Of a stretch of DNA of 64,000 nt, positions 53,544-62,446 are shown in pieces. The DNA comes from Thalassotalea fonticola (lineage in GTDB: Bacteria; Pseudomonadota; Gammaproteobacteria; Enterobacterales; Alteromonadaceae), in assembly GCF_032911225.1 (NCBI RefSeq), contig NZ_CP136600.1, positions 4,216,001 to 4,280,000 of the forward strand, in the 5' to 3' direction. The translations under genes and the position numbers were made by a program. Within the stretch, counting starts at the first letter, position 1, and each line of letters opens with the position of its first letter. The notes under the pieces were generated by a model. That model was not told where the DNA came from. It saw nothing but the letters and a program-made list of their open reading frames with translations, and searched no databases.

Positions 53544-54671
53544 TTAAGGCTGATATTCACAACCTAAAGTTGTTGCATGTGATGCGCCAGTTACTTCGGG
53601 TAAGTTACCTTTAAGATTATGGTCAAACGCGAAAGCTAGCCAAGCAAATACCACTGCCTCTAAACTGTCGTTTTCAACGCCCTTATTTTCGGCAGTGGTA
53701 ATGCAGTGCTCAGGGAGTAATACTTTTAATTGTTTCACTAACTCTGGATTATTGGCGCCGCCACCGCAGAGAATAACTTCTGAGTTAAAACATAATTTGT
53801 CTAAATCATTGGCAATGGTTTTACACGTTAACGCCAGCAACGTTGCTTGAATGTCTTGTGGCGACACATCTTCGATGAGGTTTATCGTTTTTAGCCAATC
53901 TAAATGAAAATATTCTCTGCCAGTGCTTTTAGGTGTGGGCAGAGCAAAGTATGGGTCATCAAGCATATTGGTTAATAACTGCGTGTTCACCTTGCCGGTT
54001 CGTCCCCATTTCCCGTCTAAATCGATACCATGCGGGCATTTTTCATGATGCTTCCGATACCAATCATCAAGTAGGGCATTGCCAGGGCCTGTATCGAAAC
54101 CACAAATTTTTTGGCGTTTATCTTTTGGTAGAAATGTAATGTTACTGATGCCGCCAATATTTACTGCACACACATTATTTTTAGATGTGGAAAACAGCGC
54201 CTTATGAAAAGCAGGTACTAAGGGAGCTCCTTGGCCCCCAAGCGCAATGTCTTTATCTCTAAACTTACCAATGACTCTAATACCGGTTAAACAAGCTAAC
54301 GTTTGATTACAGCCTACTTGCAGGGTAAATGGAGAGTTGGATGTGGGTCGGTGCCTAATCGTTTGGCCATGATTGCCAATTGCTTTAATGTTGTCACTGG
54401 ATAAGTTTTGTTGAATTAACAGGGCACTGATTGCCGAGGAAAACTCTTCTGCTAAAAGCTTATCCAATTCACCCATGCGATCAATTTCGTTGTTACCAGG
54501 CGTATACAAGGAGGTGATCAGGTTTTGTGTGGTTTTGTTGTAAGCTTGAAAATATGAAGCGACTAAGTGATGGCTATCTGCTTTAAACTGTACCAGTGCC
54601 AAATCGATTCCATCGGCACTGGTTCCTGACATTATACCAATATAATATTGGTCATTATCGACGCTACTCAC
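53544..54671 (-). CDS. anmK: Anhydro-N-acetylmuramic acid kinase
   Basis: AnmK opens and phosphorylates anhydro-MurNAc released from peptidoglycan turnover, giving MurNAc-6-phosphate. The ASKHA-type nucleotide motifs are present: YIGIMSGTSADGIDLALVQF at the start, NHGQTIRHRP, VCAVNIGGISNITFLP, GFDTGPGNALLDDW and ILCGGGANNPELV. Start choice is uncertain. The GTG at 54671 (VSSVDNDQYYIGIM) has AAGG 5-6 nt before it and overlaps the stop of the preceding M23-peptidase gene by 8 bp; ATG codons at 54692 and 54689 are alternatives without a clear ribosome binding site. The order M23 peptidase-anmK divergent from tyrS is common in gammaproteobacteria. Confidence 0.93.
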   Translation of the reverse strand: MSSVDNDQYYIGIMSGTSADGIDLALVQFKADSHHLVASYFQAYNKTTQNLITSLYTPGNNEIDRMGELDKLLAEEFSSAISALLIQQNLSSDNIKAIGNHGQTIRHRPTSNSPFTLQVGCNQTLACLTGIRVIGKFRDKDIALGGQGAPLVPAFHKALFSTSKNNVCAVNIGGISNITFLPKDKRQKICGFDTGPGNALLDDWYRKHHEKCPHGIDLDGKWGRTGKVNTQLLTNMLDDPYFALPTPKSTGREYFHLDWLKTINLIEDVSPQDIQATLLALTCKTIANDLDKLCFNSEVILCGGGANNPELVKQLKVLLPEHCITTAENKGVENDSLEAVVFAWLAFAFDHNLKGNLPEVTGASHATTLGCEYQP

Positions 54672-55995
54672 TAACACCTTGGGGCGCATCATCTGTGGCT
54701 GCAATTAATGTTTGTTTAGAGTTTTCTAACTCTATTAGTGCTTGTTTCGCTACAGCTGCAAATTCAGTTTTGTATTTTTTATTGATCGGCTCCGCATCCG
54801 GTAATTTTACCGTGCGCGGATTGCGATGTACGCCGTTTAGCAAAAATTCATAATGTAAATGTGGTGCTTGTGACAAACCGGTTGAGCCAACATAACCAAT
54901 TACTTGGCCTTGCTTAACACGTTGACCTTTTTTAACAGCACGTTTGGAAAAATGTAGATACTTAGTGACTATGCTATTGGCATGTTGAATAAATACATAG
55001 TTACCATTGTATTTATTGTAGGTTGCGGCGATTACACGGCCATTACCTGCTGCTTTTACCGGTGTGCCTGTTGGCGCGCGATAATCTACACCATTATGTG
55101 CTTTTACACGTTTAAGAATAGGGTGGTAACGTTTAGGTTTAAAGCTTGAACTGATATATTGGAAACTAACAGGAGCGCGTAAGAATGATTTGCGCATGCT
55201 GTCGCCATTCGCAGCGTAATATTCACCATCTTTAAAACGAACCGCTTGAAACGATTCTCCCTGGTTAATAAACTCAGCGGCTAAGATATTGCCATGGCCA
55301 ACAAAATCACCATCAATATATTGGTCTTCATACATTACGCTGAAACTGTCGCCTTCGCGAATATCTAAAGCAAAATCGACATCCCAACCGAATATATTAG
55401 CCAAATTCATTATTTGGTTGTTGCTCATTCCTGCGTTTAGCGCTGAATTCCAAAAGTTACTGGTAATGTTTGCTTGCGCATAGCCAATACGAGTTTCAAT
55501 TTGTTTTTCATCGACGGTACTTTCAAAGCCGTTGTCGGTGCGAGATACCAATAACGTCTCAGTGATCGACTTTTTATATTTAACCTTTAACAGCTCACCA
55601 TTATCGTTGCTGGCAATTTGAATTTCGTCGCCTACTTTCAACTTACGTAATGATTTACCACCTGCAGTTTTATCAACTGCATAGGTAGTTGCAGCGCTAA
55701 AACCGAAGCGTTTGAATATTTTTCCTAAAGAGTCGCCACTTTTAACCGTAGCAGTTTGCCACGAAATTGGATCCGGTTTATTTTGTTCCGCTTTTTTAAG
55801 TGCAACTTGAGTTTCTTCAGGGATTTCTAATGAATAAGTTTTTCCCACTTTAATTGCCGGATTTTCACTATTTCTACTCGCCGAAGCTTTTTCGGAAGGA
55901 AAAACTAATAAAATCAACAAAAATAAGCTGCAACAACTGATCATCAGTTGATGTTTTTTGGGAAGCTCTAAGAATATATTTTTTAATTTAATCAA
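54664..55995 (-). CDS. mepM: M23 peptidoglycan DD-metalloendopeptidase (MepM-like)
   Basis: The 443-residue protein has an N-terminal membrane anchor or signal (about residues 15-32), a LysM/OapA-type region (WQTATVKSGDSLGKIFKRFGFS near residue 80) and a C-terminal M23 (LytM) domain with zinc-ligand motifs HNGVDYRAPTGTPV (HxxxD) and LHYEFLLNG (HxH-like). Such enzymes cut DAP-DAla cross-links in the periplasm and allow insertion of new wall. The length equals E. coli MepM (440). anmK overlaps its end. It is divergent from tyrS. Confidence 0.92.
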   Translation of the reverse strand: MIKLKNIFLELPKKHQLMISCCSLFLLILLVFPSEKASASRNSENPAIKVGKTYSLEIPEETQVALKKAEQNKPDPISWQTATVKSGDSLGKIFKRFGFSAATTYAVDKTAGGKSLRKLKVGDEIQIASNDNGELLKVKYKKSITETLLVSRTDNGFESTVDEKQIETRIGYAQANITSNFWNSALNAGMSNNQIMNLANIFGWDVDFALDIREGDSFSVMYEDQYIDGDFVGHGNILAAEFINQGESFQAVRFKDGEYYAANGDSMRKSFLRAPVSFQYISSSFKPKRYHPILKRVKAHNGVDYRAPTGTPVKAAGNGRVIAATYNKYNGNYVFIQHANSIVTKYLHFSKRAVKKGQRVKQGQVIGYVGSTGLSQAPHLHYEFLLNGVHRNPRTVKLPDAEPINKKYKTEFAAVAKQALIELENSKQTLIAATDDAPQGVSE

Positions 55996-56184
55996 TGCTT
56001 TACTGCTTTATAAGGTGATTAGTACTAACTTTGCTTAATTTACTATACCAAAAAAATTAAAAAACTCACAACCCTAGGGTTCCCACAAGCTGTATATTTG
56101 CAGTAGAATCCGAACATTAAGATTAAAATAACACCGCGTTTTGAACTAAACGATGGGTGAATGAATTACTAAAAGGCGAAATAA

Positions 56185-57384
56185 ATGACCGATATTCAGC
56201 AAGCGTTTGCCGAAATAAAACGTGGTGCAGAAGAAATATTGCTTGAAGATGAATTACTGGCAAAATTAAAAACTGGCAAACCATTAAAAATTAAAGCTGG
56301 TTTTGACCCTACAGCCCCAGATCTACACTTAGGTCATACAGTGTTGATCAATAAAATGCGCCAGTTTCAGCAGTTAGGTCATGAAGTGATTTTCCTAATT
56401 GGTGACTTTACTGGCATGATTGGCGATCCTACCGGTAAAAATGTTACCCGTAAGCCGTTGACTGAAGCTGATGTGTTAGCCAATGCAGAAACTTACAAAG
56501 AGCAAGTATTCAAAATTTTAGATCCTGCTAAAACCCGGGTAGAGTTTAACTCAACTTGGATGGAAAAATTAGGCGCTGCCGGCATGTTAAAACTTGCATC
56601 GCGTCAAACCGTTGCTCGTATGATGGAACGTGATGATTTTAAAAAGCGCTTTAAAGAAGGTCAGTCAATTGCTATTCATGAGTTCATGTATCCACTAGTC
56701 CAAGGTTGGGACTCAGTTGCATTAGAGTCTGATGTTGAGCTTGGCGGCACCGATCAAAAGTTTAACTTACTAATGGGCCGTGAATTACAAAAAGGTGAAG
56801 GACAACGTCCACAAACCGTATTAATGATGCCATTACTTGAAGGCCTAGATGGCGTGCAGAAAATGTCAAAATCATTGGGCAATTACATCGGAATTACTGA
56901 TTCGCCAACAGAAATGTTTGGTAAAATCATGTCTATCTCTGATGTATTGATGTGGCGATATTACGATTTACTAAGCTTTAAACCAATCAGCGAGATTGAA
57001 GGTTATAAAGAAAGCATCGCTCAGGGCTCTAATCCTCGCGATGTGAAAATTGAACTAGCAAAAGAACTAATTGCACGCTTCCATGATGAAGATGCAGCAC
57101 AAGCTGCCCATCAAGAGTTTATTAATCGTTTTCAAAAAGGTGCGATGCCAGATGAGATCGATGAAAAAGCTTTAACAACAGTTGAAGGCAATATTGGTAT
57201 TGCCAATCTGCTTAAAGATGTTGGCTTAGCAGCAAGTACGTCGGAAGCAATGCGAATGATCAAACAAGGCGCAGTGAAAATTGACGGTGAAAAGGTTAGC
57301 GACAATAAATTGCAATGCCAAGCTGGCACGACTGCAATTTATCAAATTGGTAAACGTAAATTTGCTAAAGTAACGCTTAGCTAA
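56185..57384 (+). CDS. tyrS: Tyrosyl-tRNA synthetase (TyrS2/TyrZ-like)
   Basis: The enzyme charges tRNA-Tyr. The 399-residue protein has the class I signatures [14 protein letters not shown] (HIGH-like) and [10 protein letters not shown] (KMSKS), the tyrosine-recognising region [22 protein letters not shown], and a C-terminal S4 RNA-binding domain ([19 protein letters not shown], about residues 345-370). The wording at the start, [15 protein letters not shown], is of the TyrS2/TyrZ subtype rather than the E. coli TyrS subtype. It is divergent from mepM and ends with a terminator. Confidence 0.96.
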   Translation: MTDIQQAFAEIKRGAEEILLEDELLAKLKTGKPLKIKAGFDPTAPDLHLGHTVLINKMRQFQQLGHEVIFLIGDFTGMIGDPTGKNVTRKPLTEADVLANAETYKEQVFKILDPAKTRVEFNSTWMEKLGAAGMLKLASRQTVARMMERDDFKKRFKEGQSIAIHEFMYPLVQGWDSVALESDVELGGTDQKFNLLMGRELQKGEGQRPQTVLMMPLLEGLDGVQKMSKSLGNYIGITDSPTEMFGKIMSISDVLMWRYYDLLSFKPISEIEGYKESIAQGSNPRDVKIELAKELIARFHDEDAAQAAHQEFINRFQKGAMPDEIDEKALTTVEGNIGIANLLKDVGLAASTSEAMRMIKQGAVKIDGEKVSDNKLQCQAGTTAIYQIGKRKFAKVTLS

Positions 57385-57416
57385 CCATTATATAAATTAA
57401 ATTTCTTTGCAAAACC

Positions 57417-57454
57417 TAGCCAGTGTTAGTTCAATTAGCACTGGCTTGTTTTTA
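57417..57454 (+). terminator. Intrinsic terminator of tyrS
   Basis: AGCCAGTG and CACTGGCT form a stem, the inner part TTAG/... being loosely paired, around TTCAATT, followed by TGTTTTT. Confidence 0.8.
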
Positions 57455-57493
57455 TCTACTTTTCACGTAAAGTAAACTAACTATCTATACTTA

Positions 57494-58063
57494 ATGGCTA
57501 ATTTAATGCTCATAATAAAAAAATTGACCTTGCTAAGCGTTATATTTTGCTCTGCAACTTTTCTTAATGGTTGCTCGTCTAGCCCTGAAACCAGCTTTAA
57601 TGAAGAGTTTGACTTCTCAAGTGTGAAAACCTATAGCTTGTTTCCGCGTGAATCTAAGTTTACTGAATTACAGGATATGAGCGACTTTCATCGAAATCGA
57701 ATTGAACTTGCTGTTGAAAAACAAATGGAAAAACAAGATTTTAGCTATAGCCAGTTTGAACAAGCTGATGTGATCATTAGTTACTTTTTAGTGGGCAAAA
57801 GTCTACGTGAGTTACAAAAGTATAATAAAGGCGTGAAGGCTTGTTTGGGGTGTAGTGATAAAGAACAAGCTGCATTGAACAAAGAGATAAAAACTTCTAT
57901 GTTGGTTTTAGATATACTCGATAGTGAAAAAAAACGTTCGGTATTTAGAGGTTTTACTAAGCTTGATTTAGACGTGGAAGATACCAGCGAAGAGAACCAG
58001 CAAGAAACAATCGAAGCGGTGCAAATGATCTTGTCGAAATTTCCACCGAAATCTAAAAATTAA
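57494..58063 (+). CDS. DUF4136-type lipoprotein
   Basis: The 189-residue protein has a lipoprotein signal (FLNGC at about residues 23-27). The mature part matches my memory of DUF4136: FDFSSVKTYSLFP at its start, then a helical part with RIELAVEKQMEKQDF and DVIISYFLVGKS. The region KACLGCSDKEQ contains a CxxC pair. The family's function is unknown; it is anchored to the inner leaflet of the outer membrane or to the inner membrane. Start is uncertain: ATG 57494 or the second Met at 57506; neither has a clear ribosome binding site. Confidence 0.78.
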   Translation: MANLMLIIKKLTLLSVIFCSATFLNGCSSSPETSFNEEFDFSSVKTYSLFPRESKFTELQDMSDFHRNRIELAVEKQMEKQDFSYSQFEQADVIISYFLVGKSLRELQKYNKGVKACLGCSDKEQAALNKEIKTSMLVLDILDSEKKRSVFRGFTKLDLDVEDTSEENQQETIEAVQMILSKFPPKSKN

Positions 58064-58113
58064 TTAGACCATCAATAATAAACTTTTAAATTTTATAATT
58101 TCTTATTGGACGC

Positions 58114-58119
58114 TATAAT
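58114..58119 (+). promoter_or_regulatory. Predicted -10 box of the rraB promoter
   Basis: TATAAT at 58114-58119 lies about 35 bp before the rraB start and is followed by GCGCGC. No good -35 is seen, only an AT-rich stretch near 58091, so confidence is low. Confidence 0.4.
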
Positions 58120-58152
58120 GCGCGCAATATATTTAGCTTAAAGAGCAACTCA

Positions 58153-58482
58153 ATGACATTTCCAAACGATGAAAACGGTATAGTTCTTGCTGAAATGCAA
58201 GATGCAGGTATAGATTTAAGTAAATTGCTTACCGTTGAATTTTTTCAGTTATTTGAACACGAAAAAGATGCTAAAGACATGGCAAAATTTATCAGTAACA
58301 GTGATATGAATGCTACTGTCAATGTTCACCCGGATCAAACACCTAATGTGTGGGATGTGGATTGCAAAGTTGAAATGATCCCAAGCTATGAAAATATAGT
58401 TGCCATGGAAGAAAAGTTTGAACAGCTAGCGCAAAAATTTAATGGCTTTAATGATGGCTGGGGCGTACAACAAGACGATTAA
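58153..58482 (+). CDS. rraB: Ribonuclease E inhibitor RraB-family protein
   Basis: RraB binds the C-terminal part of RNase E and changes which RNAs the degradosome cuts. The 109-residue protein is acidic, with the family pattern: an N-terminal helix, LLTVEFFQLFEHEKDAKDMAKFI, a beta region ending in VDCKVEMIPSYENI, and a C-terminal helix with FEQLAQKFNGFNDGWGVQQDD. E. coli RraB is about 138 residues with a longer acidic tail; the tail is absent here. It stands alone between a lipoprotein gene and the convergent TRIC-family gene. Confidence 0.88.
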   Translation: MTFPNDENGIVLAEMQDAGIDLSKLLTVEFFQLFEHEKDAKDMAKFISNSDMNATVNVHPDQTPNVWDVDCKVEMIPSYENIVAMEEKFEQLAQKFNGFNDGWGVQQDD

Positions 58483-58519
58483 TCCGCTGGGTTTAATCGT
58501 CACCTCTGTTTGCCGTGAA

Positions 58520-59167
58520 TTAATCCTTCAATTCATCATCAAAATGAAAAGCAGGTAAAGACACTTTCCAATAAATACCAGCTAAGCGTAATATTAATGC
58601 ACCTGCCATTGCTAATGAGCCCGCTATAGGTTCTGACAACCCCAAATAAGTTAAGCCAACGAATAAGAAACTGCCTAACATGGCGGCTAAAGCATATATC
58701 TCTTTACGTAAAATAAGTGGGATCTTATTACAAATGATGTCGCGGATCATTCCTCCAGCTACGCCGGTAATAGTACCCATAATAACCGAGGTAAGAATAG
58801 TTTGATCATAGCTCAACGCTTTTTGTGTTCCTAGCACCGCAAATAAAGCTAAGCCGAAGGCATCGGCCACATGCATAAATCGTTTTGGTACAAGCCTGGG
58901 TTGTCTGATCAGTAAAATAGTAACTAATGCAGTAAAAAAAATGACGCCAACATATTCATTTTGTACTGTCCAAAATATTGGCGCGCCTAAGATTATGTCA
59001 CGAATTGTGCCTCCACCAACAGCAGTTACAGCAGCTAAAACCATGACACCAAACGGGTCAAGGCGATATCTACCCGCCATAAGAGCACCCGATAAAGCAA
59101 AAACAATGACTCCGAATATATCGGCAAAATATATAAAGGTACTGATAGGGTTATCGCCATTAACCAT
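58520..59167 (-). CDS. TRIC-like cation channel protein (UPF0126/YadS family)
   Basis: The 215-residue protein from ATG 59167 has a ribosome binding site (AGGAAAG); a longer frame to 59215 is not supported. It is almost wholly hydrophobic, with about seven transmembrane helices and the inverted repeat of the family: two GGGxxRD-type motifs (AVGGGTIRDIILG near residue 52 and GVAGGMIRDIICN near 137). Bacterial members are homologous to animal TRIC channels and conduct monovalent cations; the E. coli relative is YadS. It starts 11 bp after a rhodanese lipoprotein gene. Confidence 0.9.
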   Translation of the reverse strand: MVNGDNPISTFIYFADIFGVIVFALSGALMAGRYRLDPFGVMVLAAVTAVGGGTIRDIILGAPIFWTVQNEYVGVIFFTALVTILLIRQPRLVPKRFMHVADAFGLALFAVLGTQKALSYDQTILTSVIMGTITGVAGGMIRDIICNKIPLILRKEIYALAAMLGSFLFVGLTYLGLSEPIAGSLAMAGALILRLAGIYWKVSLPAFHFDDELKD

Positions 59168-59178
59168 AAATTGCTTTC

Positions 59179-59583
59179 CTAGTTTTTTACTACGTCTAAA
59201 TCTGCCGTTTGCCAACCTTGCATATCACCACTTAAGTGACTCAGGTGCTTAAATTTATTGTCTCTTAGAATGTCTATTGCTATGCCTGCGCGGCGACCAG
59301 AGCGACAATATACAACAATATTTTTGTCTTTAAACTGGCCTATTTCAGCTAACCTGTTTGCTAATTTTTGATGGGAGATATTTATTGCACCAGGTATGTG
59401 GCCTTCATTATATTCTTCCGTACTACGTACATCTAGAAGTAAAAAGTCTTCATTTGCGGTTTGCATTTTTAACAATTGCTGCTGAGCTATATCACCGCTG
59501 AGCTTTATTTGCTGCTCATTTTCAGCAACTGAAGAACAAGCTGTAAGTAAAGTGATGAAGATAATTACAATTAATTTATGCAT
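59179..59583 (-). CDS. Rhodanese-like domain lipoprotein
   Basis: The start at 59583 gives MHKLIVIIFITLLTACSS, a lipoprotein signal with lipobox LTAC; a frame extending to 59625 reads into a repeat element and is not preferred. The 134-residue protein has a single rhodanese domain with the active-site VVYCRSGRRAG (Cys near residue 95) and the LLDVRSTEEYNEGHIPGAINI segment. Rhodaneses move sulfane sulfur, for example from thiosulfate to cyanide or proteins; the periplasmic acceptor is unknown. It precedes the TRIC-like channel gene and likely shares its transcript. A MITE-like element covers its promoter region. Confidence 0.88.
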   Translation of the reverse strand: MHKLIVIIFITLLTACSSVAENEQQIKLSGDIAQQQLLKMQTANEDFLLLDVRSTEEYNEGHIPGAINISHQKLANRLAEIGQFKDKNIVVYCRSGRRAGIAIDILRDNKFKHLSHLSGDMQGWQTADLDVVKN

Positions 59584-59605
59584 GGAATACTCTAGTTTGT
59601 TTAAA

Positions 59606-59761
59606 ATACCAATCTGCATAAGCACCCAAAGGCCGATACTAAAATAATTTTATGCTGCGTTAAACATTTTTTCAGTGGAATAACCACAGTACAAAAAGAA
59701 AGCCTTGCCTAAAATTCTTTTACCTAATGCTGAGTGGCTCAATCCTTATGCAGCTTGGTAT
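59606..59761. repeat. MITE-like element with 17-bp terminal inverted repeats
   Basis: ATACCAATCTGCATAAG at 59606-59622 faces CTTATGCAGCTTGGTAT at 59745-59761, reverse complements at 16 of 17 positions. The 156-bp element has no gene, ends 23 bp from the rhodanese start and lies between the rhodanese gene and mtn. Terminal TA dinucleotides suggest a transposon-like origin. Confidence 0.75.
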
Positions 59762-59825
59762 ATTTCAAATACTAGCAGAAATATCAGGGCAACTGATACT
59801 TCTGTAGTTTTAAAGGCTGGTCAAT

Positions 59826-60533
59826 TTAAAGAGTTTTACCCGTTAATTCATTGAGCATATTCAGCACTAATTCAGAAGAGTTTACTGATGCAGTTTCTAG
59901 ATATTCTTCAAACGAAGTAGGAGACTCTTTACCGGCAATATCGCTCATTGAGCGAATAACAACAAATGGCACATTAAATTGATGACAGGTTTGGGCGATT
60001 GCGGCACCTTCCATTTCAACTGCTGCCATAGTAGGAAAATTAGCACGGGCTTTAGCAATATCATCATCTTTGGTCATGAATGTATCACCTGTGGTAATAA
60101 GGCCGGTCAGCGTTTTAATGCCTACTAGCTTATCAATTCCTGCTTGTGCTGCTGTGACTAGGGTAGGATGAGGTACAAAAGCGGCGGGCATACCTGGTAG
60201 TTGACCAATTTCATAACCAAATGCGGTTACGTCAGCATCATGATGCCTTACTTCTGAACTGATCACTATGTCGCCAACTTTTAATGATTGTTCAAAGCCA
60301 CCGGCGGAGCCAGTATTTACAATGTAATCAGGAGAGAACTTCTCAATCATTAATACTGTGGCTAACGCTGAGGCAACTTTACCAATCCCAGATTGCACAA
60401 GTACTACTTCAGTGCCATCAATTTGACCGGTAAAAAAATTATAGCCGGCATGCTGGTGCTCGGCAAAATTCTCTAGTTTAGCTTTTAAAATTGCTACTTC
60501 TGGCTCCATAGCGCCAATAATGCCTGATTTCAT
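59826..60533 (-). CDS. mtn: 5'-methylthioadenosine/S-adenosylhomocysteine nucleosidase
   Basis: Mtn (Pfs) removes adenine from methylthioadenosine and S-adenosylhomocysteine, salvaging sulfur and preventing product inhibition, and supplies S-ribosylhomocysteine for LuxS. The 235-residue protein begins KSGIIGAMEPEVAIL, shows VNTGSAGGFEQSL, TGDTFMTKDD, AVEMEGAAIAQ with a catalytic glutamate, and VIRSMSDIAG with the catalytic aspartate. The length equals the family's. It is monocistronic by spacing. Confidence 0.96.
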   Translation of the reverse strand: MKSGIIGAMEPEVAILKAKLENFAEHQHAGYNFFTGQIDGTEVVLVQSGIGKVASALATVLMIEKFSPDYIVNTGSAGGFEQSLKVGDIVISSEVRHHDADVTAFGYEIGQLPGMPAAFVPHPTLVTAAQAGIDKLVGIKTLTGLITTGDTFMTKDDDIAKARANFPTMAAVEMEGAAIAQTCHQFNVPFVVIRSMSDIAGKESPTSFEEYLETASVNSSELVLNMLNELTGKTL

Positions 60534-60614
60534 AATGATACTCTTTATAACTATATTTTATGGCGGCATTATACTCGTGAGTATTCAAAGTGCAAGATTG
60601 AATACTCACCGATA

Positions 60615-61244
60615 TTACTTGGGATAAGCTGCTTTTAAGCCTTTATAAACATTGCTTTGAAAGTCTTCAGCAGTGGTATCTAATGAGGTTACTAAGTCGG
60701 CTAATACTTCATTGTCTTCTTTGCCATTCCAGATTTTAATGTAAGTACCTGTTTTGTACCCGTAGTCTTGGCGGAAAAAGTTAAGAGTATTTTTACCAAC
60801 GTACTGACGGAATAACTCATTTAAATCCATATCCATCAGAGCCATACAGGCGGTAAAACTTTTACCATCAAAATCTTTATTTGATACGGCCGCGGCAGCT
60901 AAATCTTCTAACGCCAGTTTAAAGTCAGTATGTTCAACAGATTGTTGTAATTCTGCAGCCAATTGCTCAGCGATTATGTCAACGTTACTTTCTTTCATTA
61001 AACGCAATGATAAGCCAAAATGAAAAATATCAACCAATTCTAATTGCACTTGCGGTACATCACACTCTTGATGTTTCCACCATTTCCAACCGTGATGATC
61101 AAGCATTTCGGCACATTCAACCCAAATGGCGCGATACCATTCATAATTGTCTGCGCGCCAAGAATCACTCACTCGAGTATTCATAGCATCTTGCATGATT
61201 AGCATTTGTTTAATTTGCTTAATAGAAGTAGATAAATCAGACAT
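60615..61244 (-). CDS. Dimeric all-alpha dUTP diphosphatase
   Basis: The enzyme converts dUTP to dUMP, keeping uracil out of DNA and providing dTMP precursor. The 209-residue protein is of the all-alpha NTP-PPase type: metal-binding ECAEMLDHHGWKWWK (ExxE-like) near residue 45 and ELVDIFHFGL (ExxD) near residue 68, with conserved GKNTLNFFRQDYGYK and GTYIKIWNGKEDN. It is unrelated to the trimeric Dut of E. coli. The start could be either of two adjacent ATG codons (61247 or 61244). Confidence 0.9.
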   Translation of the reverse strand: MSDLSTSIKQIKQMLIMQDAMNTRVSDSWRADNYEWYRAIWVECAEMLDHHGWKWWKHQECDVPQVQLELVDIFHFGLSLRLMKESNVDIIAEQLAAELQQSVEHTDFKLALEDLAAAAVSNKDFDGKSFTACMALMDMDLNELFRQYVGKNTLNFFRQDYGYKTGTYIKIWNGKEDNEVLADLVTSLDTTAEDFQSNVYKGLKAAYPK

Positions 61245-61341
61245 CATAGGCCCTAAAGTTGGATAATTTATAATAGTTTTAAGGCTGATATTTTGCCGTA
61301 AATTGACTAATATTGCTATTGAAATTGAACGCTATCAGGTT

Positions 61342-61791
61342 TTATTTCTTGGCTGCTGTCAGAAGCCGATCAAGGTTATTAGCAAAAGCTTGTTTGTCGG
61401 CTTGATTCAGCGGCGGTGGACCGCCACTTTGCACACCGCTGGCACGCATGGTATCCATAAAATCGCGCATATTTAATCGAGCGCGAATATTACTGGTAGT
61501 GTATAACTCACCACGTGGATTTAATGCGATAGCGCCTTTATCGATAACTTCGGCCGCAAGAGGGATATCTTGGGTTACCACTAAATCGCCTTGTTCAACT
61601 CGTTTAACTATTTCATCATCGGCGACATCAAAGCCAGCAGAAACCCTTACAAAAGAGATAAACTTTGACGGCACAATTCGCATAGCGTGATTGGCAAAAA
61701 GGGTCGTTTGTGTTTGTGTTCGGTCCGCTGCTTTAAATAATATTTCTTTAATAGCAACCGGGCAGGCGTCGGCATCAACCCAAATTTTCAT
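61342..61791 (-). CDS. UPF0178 (YaiI/YqxD) family protein
   Basis: The 149-residue protein matches UPF0178 (DUF188): [22 protein letters not shown] with a conserved [30 protein letters not shown] and the C-terminal SGPPPL-like [26 protein letters not shown]. The fold is PIN-like, so RNase or nucleic-acid binding activity is possible, but function is unknown. It precedes a DUF2164 gene of the same strand order. Confidence 0.9.
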   Translation of the reverse strand: MKIWVDADACPVAIKEILFKAADRTQTQTTLFANHAMRIVPSKFISFVRVSAGFDVADDEIVKRVEQGDLVVTQDIPLAAEVIDKGAIALNPRGELYTTSNIRARLNMRDFMDTMRASGVQSGGPPPLNQADKQAFANNLDRLLTAAKK

Positions 61792-61814
61792 AATTTATAC
61801 ATCTCAAATAGGTA

Positions 61815-62063
61815 TTAGATATCAATCGGTTTTTCAATTTCATAAATTGCGTCTGAAATATCAGCTACTTTATCATTTAAAATAGCTTGAGCGTCATACA
61901 AGCCTTGATTATAAAATACTGCGCCCATTTCTTTGGCAAAGAAATCCAATAAAAAATCAGCATCAAACTGGCCTAAATCCTGATCTAGCTCGGTTTCGAA
62001 GTAACGTTGTAGCTTTATTACTAAACCATCTTTTTGTGCTTTTGAAAATTCAATTGTAGACAA
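61815..62063 (-). CDS. DUF2164 family small protein
   Basis: The 82-residue product starts at a TTG (STIEFSKAQKDG) with AAGGA 7 nt upstream; no suitable ATG exists. It is helical and matches DUF2164 by the wording IxLQRYFETEL...LDFFAKEMGAVFYNQGLYDAQA. The function of the family is unknown. It is followed on the same strand by UPF0178. Confidence 0.82.
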   Translation of the reverse strand: MSTIEFSKAQKDGLVIKLQRYFETELDQDLGQFDADFLLDFFAKEMGAVFYNQGLYDAQAILNDKVADISDAIYEIEKPIDI

Positions 62064-62094
62064 AGTAATCCTTATTTGTGTGTTGCAATTGGTA

Positions 62095-62325
62095 TTAATT
62101 TAACGCAATAACCTTTGGGTGTTTGTCGCTAGAATATTCGTGGTAAATATCATCTAAATAAGTAGCTAAGTTCGTCACTTCCATTTCAGCAGGGATTATT
62201 ACATCATAAACCCTAGAGCGTATACCAACATCAGATTCGATAAACAATAGCCACTCGTTATTCCTTCTATGAACAGACATTTTTTTGCCGAATACGTCAA
62301 ATTGAAGCGGTTTATTGTGCTGCAT
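62095..62325 (-). CDS. Small conserved hypothetical protein (76 aa)
   Basis: The 76-residue product contains FDVFGKKMSVHRRNNEWLLF and YDVIIPAEMEVTNLATYLDDIYHEYS. The pattern (a small alpha/beta protein with a Trp-Leu-Leu-Phe strand) recurs in proteins of unknown function in gammaproteobacteria as I remember; I do not assign a family number. The start lacks a clear ribosome binding site. It is unlikely to be chance because of its length, codon pattern and position in a run of same-strand genes. Confidence 0.6.
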   Translation of the reverse strand: MQHNKPLQFDVFGKKMSVHRRNNEWLLFIESDVGIRSRVYDVIIPAEMEVTNLATYLDDIYHEYSSDKHPKVIALN

Positions 62326-62397
62326 TAATATTATTCATTAACTAAAAAATCTAGATTACTTAGTTAAAGATTAATTTTCAAGAGAAAATCTAGACAT

Positions 62398-62423
62398 AAA
62401 AAAGGCGGGTATAAGCCCGCCTT
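62398..62423 (-). terminator. Intrinsic terminator of the gltBD operon
   Basis: On the minus strand AAGGCGGGC and GCCCGCCTT-like arms pair around TTATA, followed by a T run (the A run at 62398-62403 on the plus strand). It lies just past the gltD stop. Confidence 0.88.
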
Positions 62424-62446
62424 CGTGATCATTATAATGATTTAAT

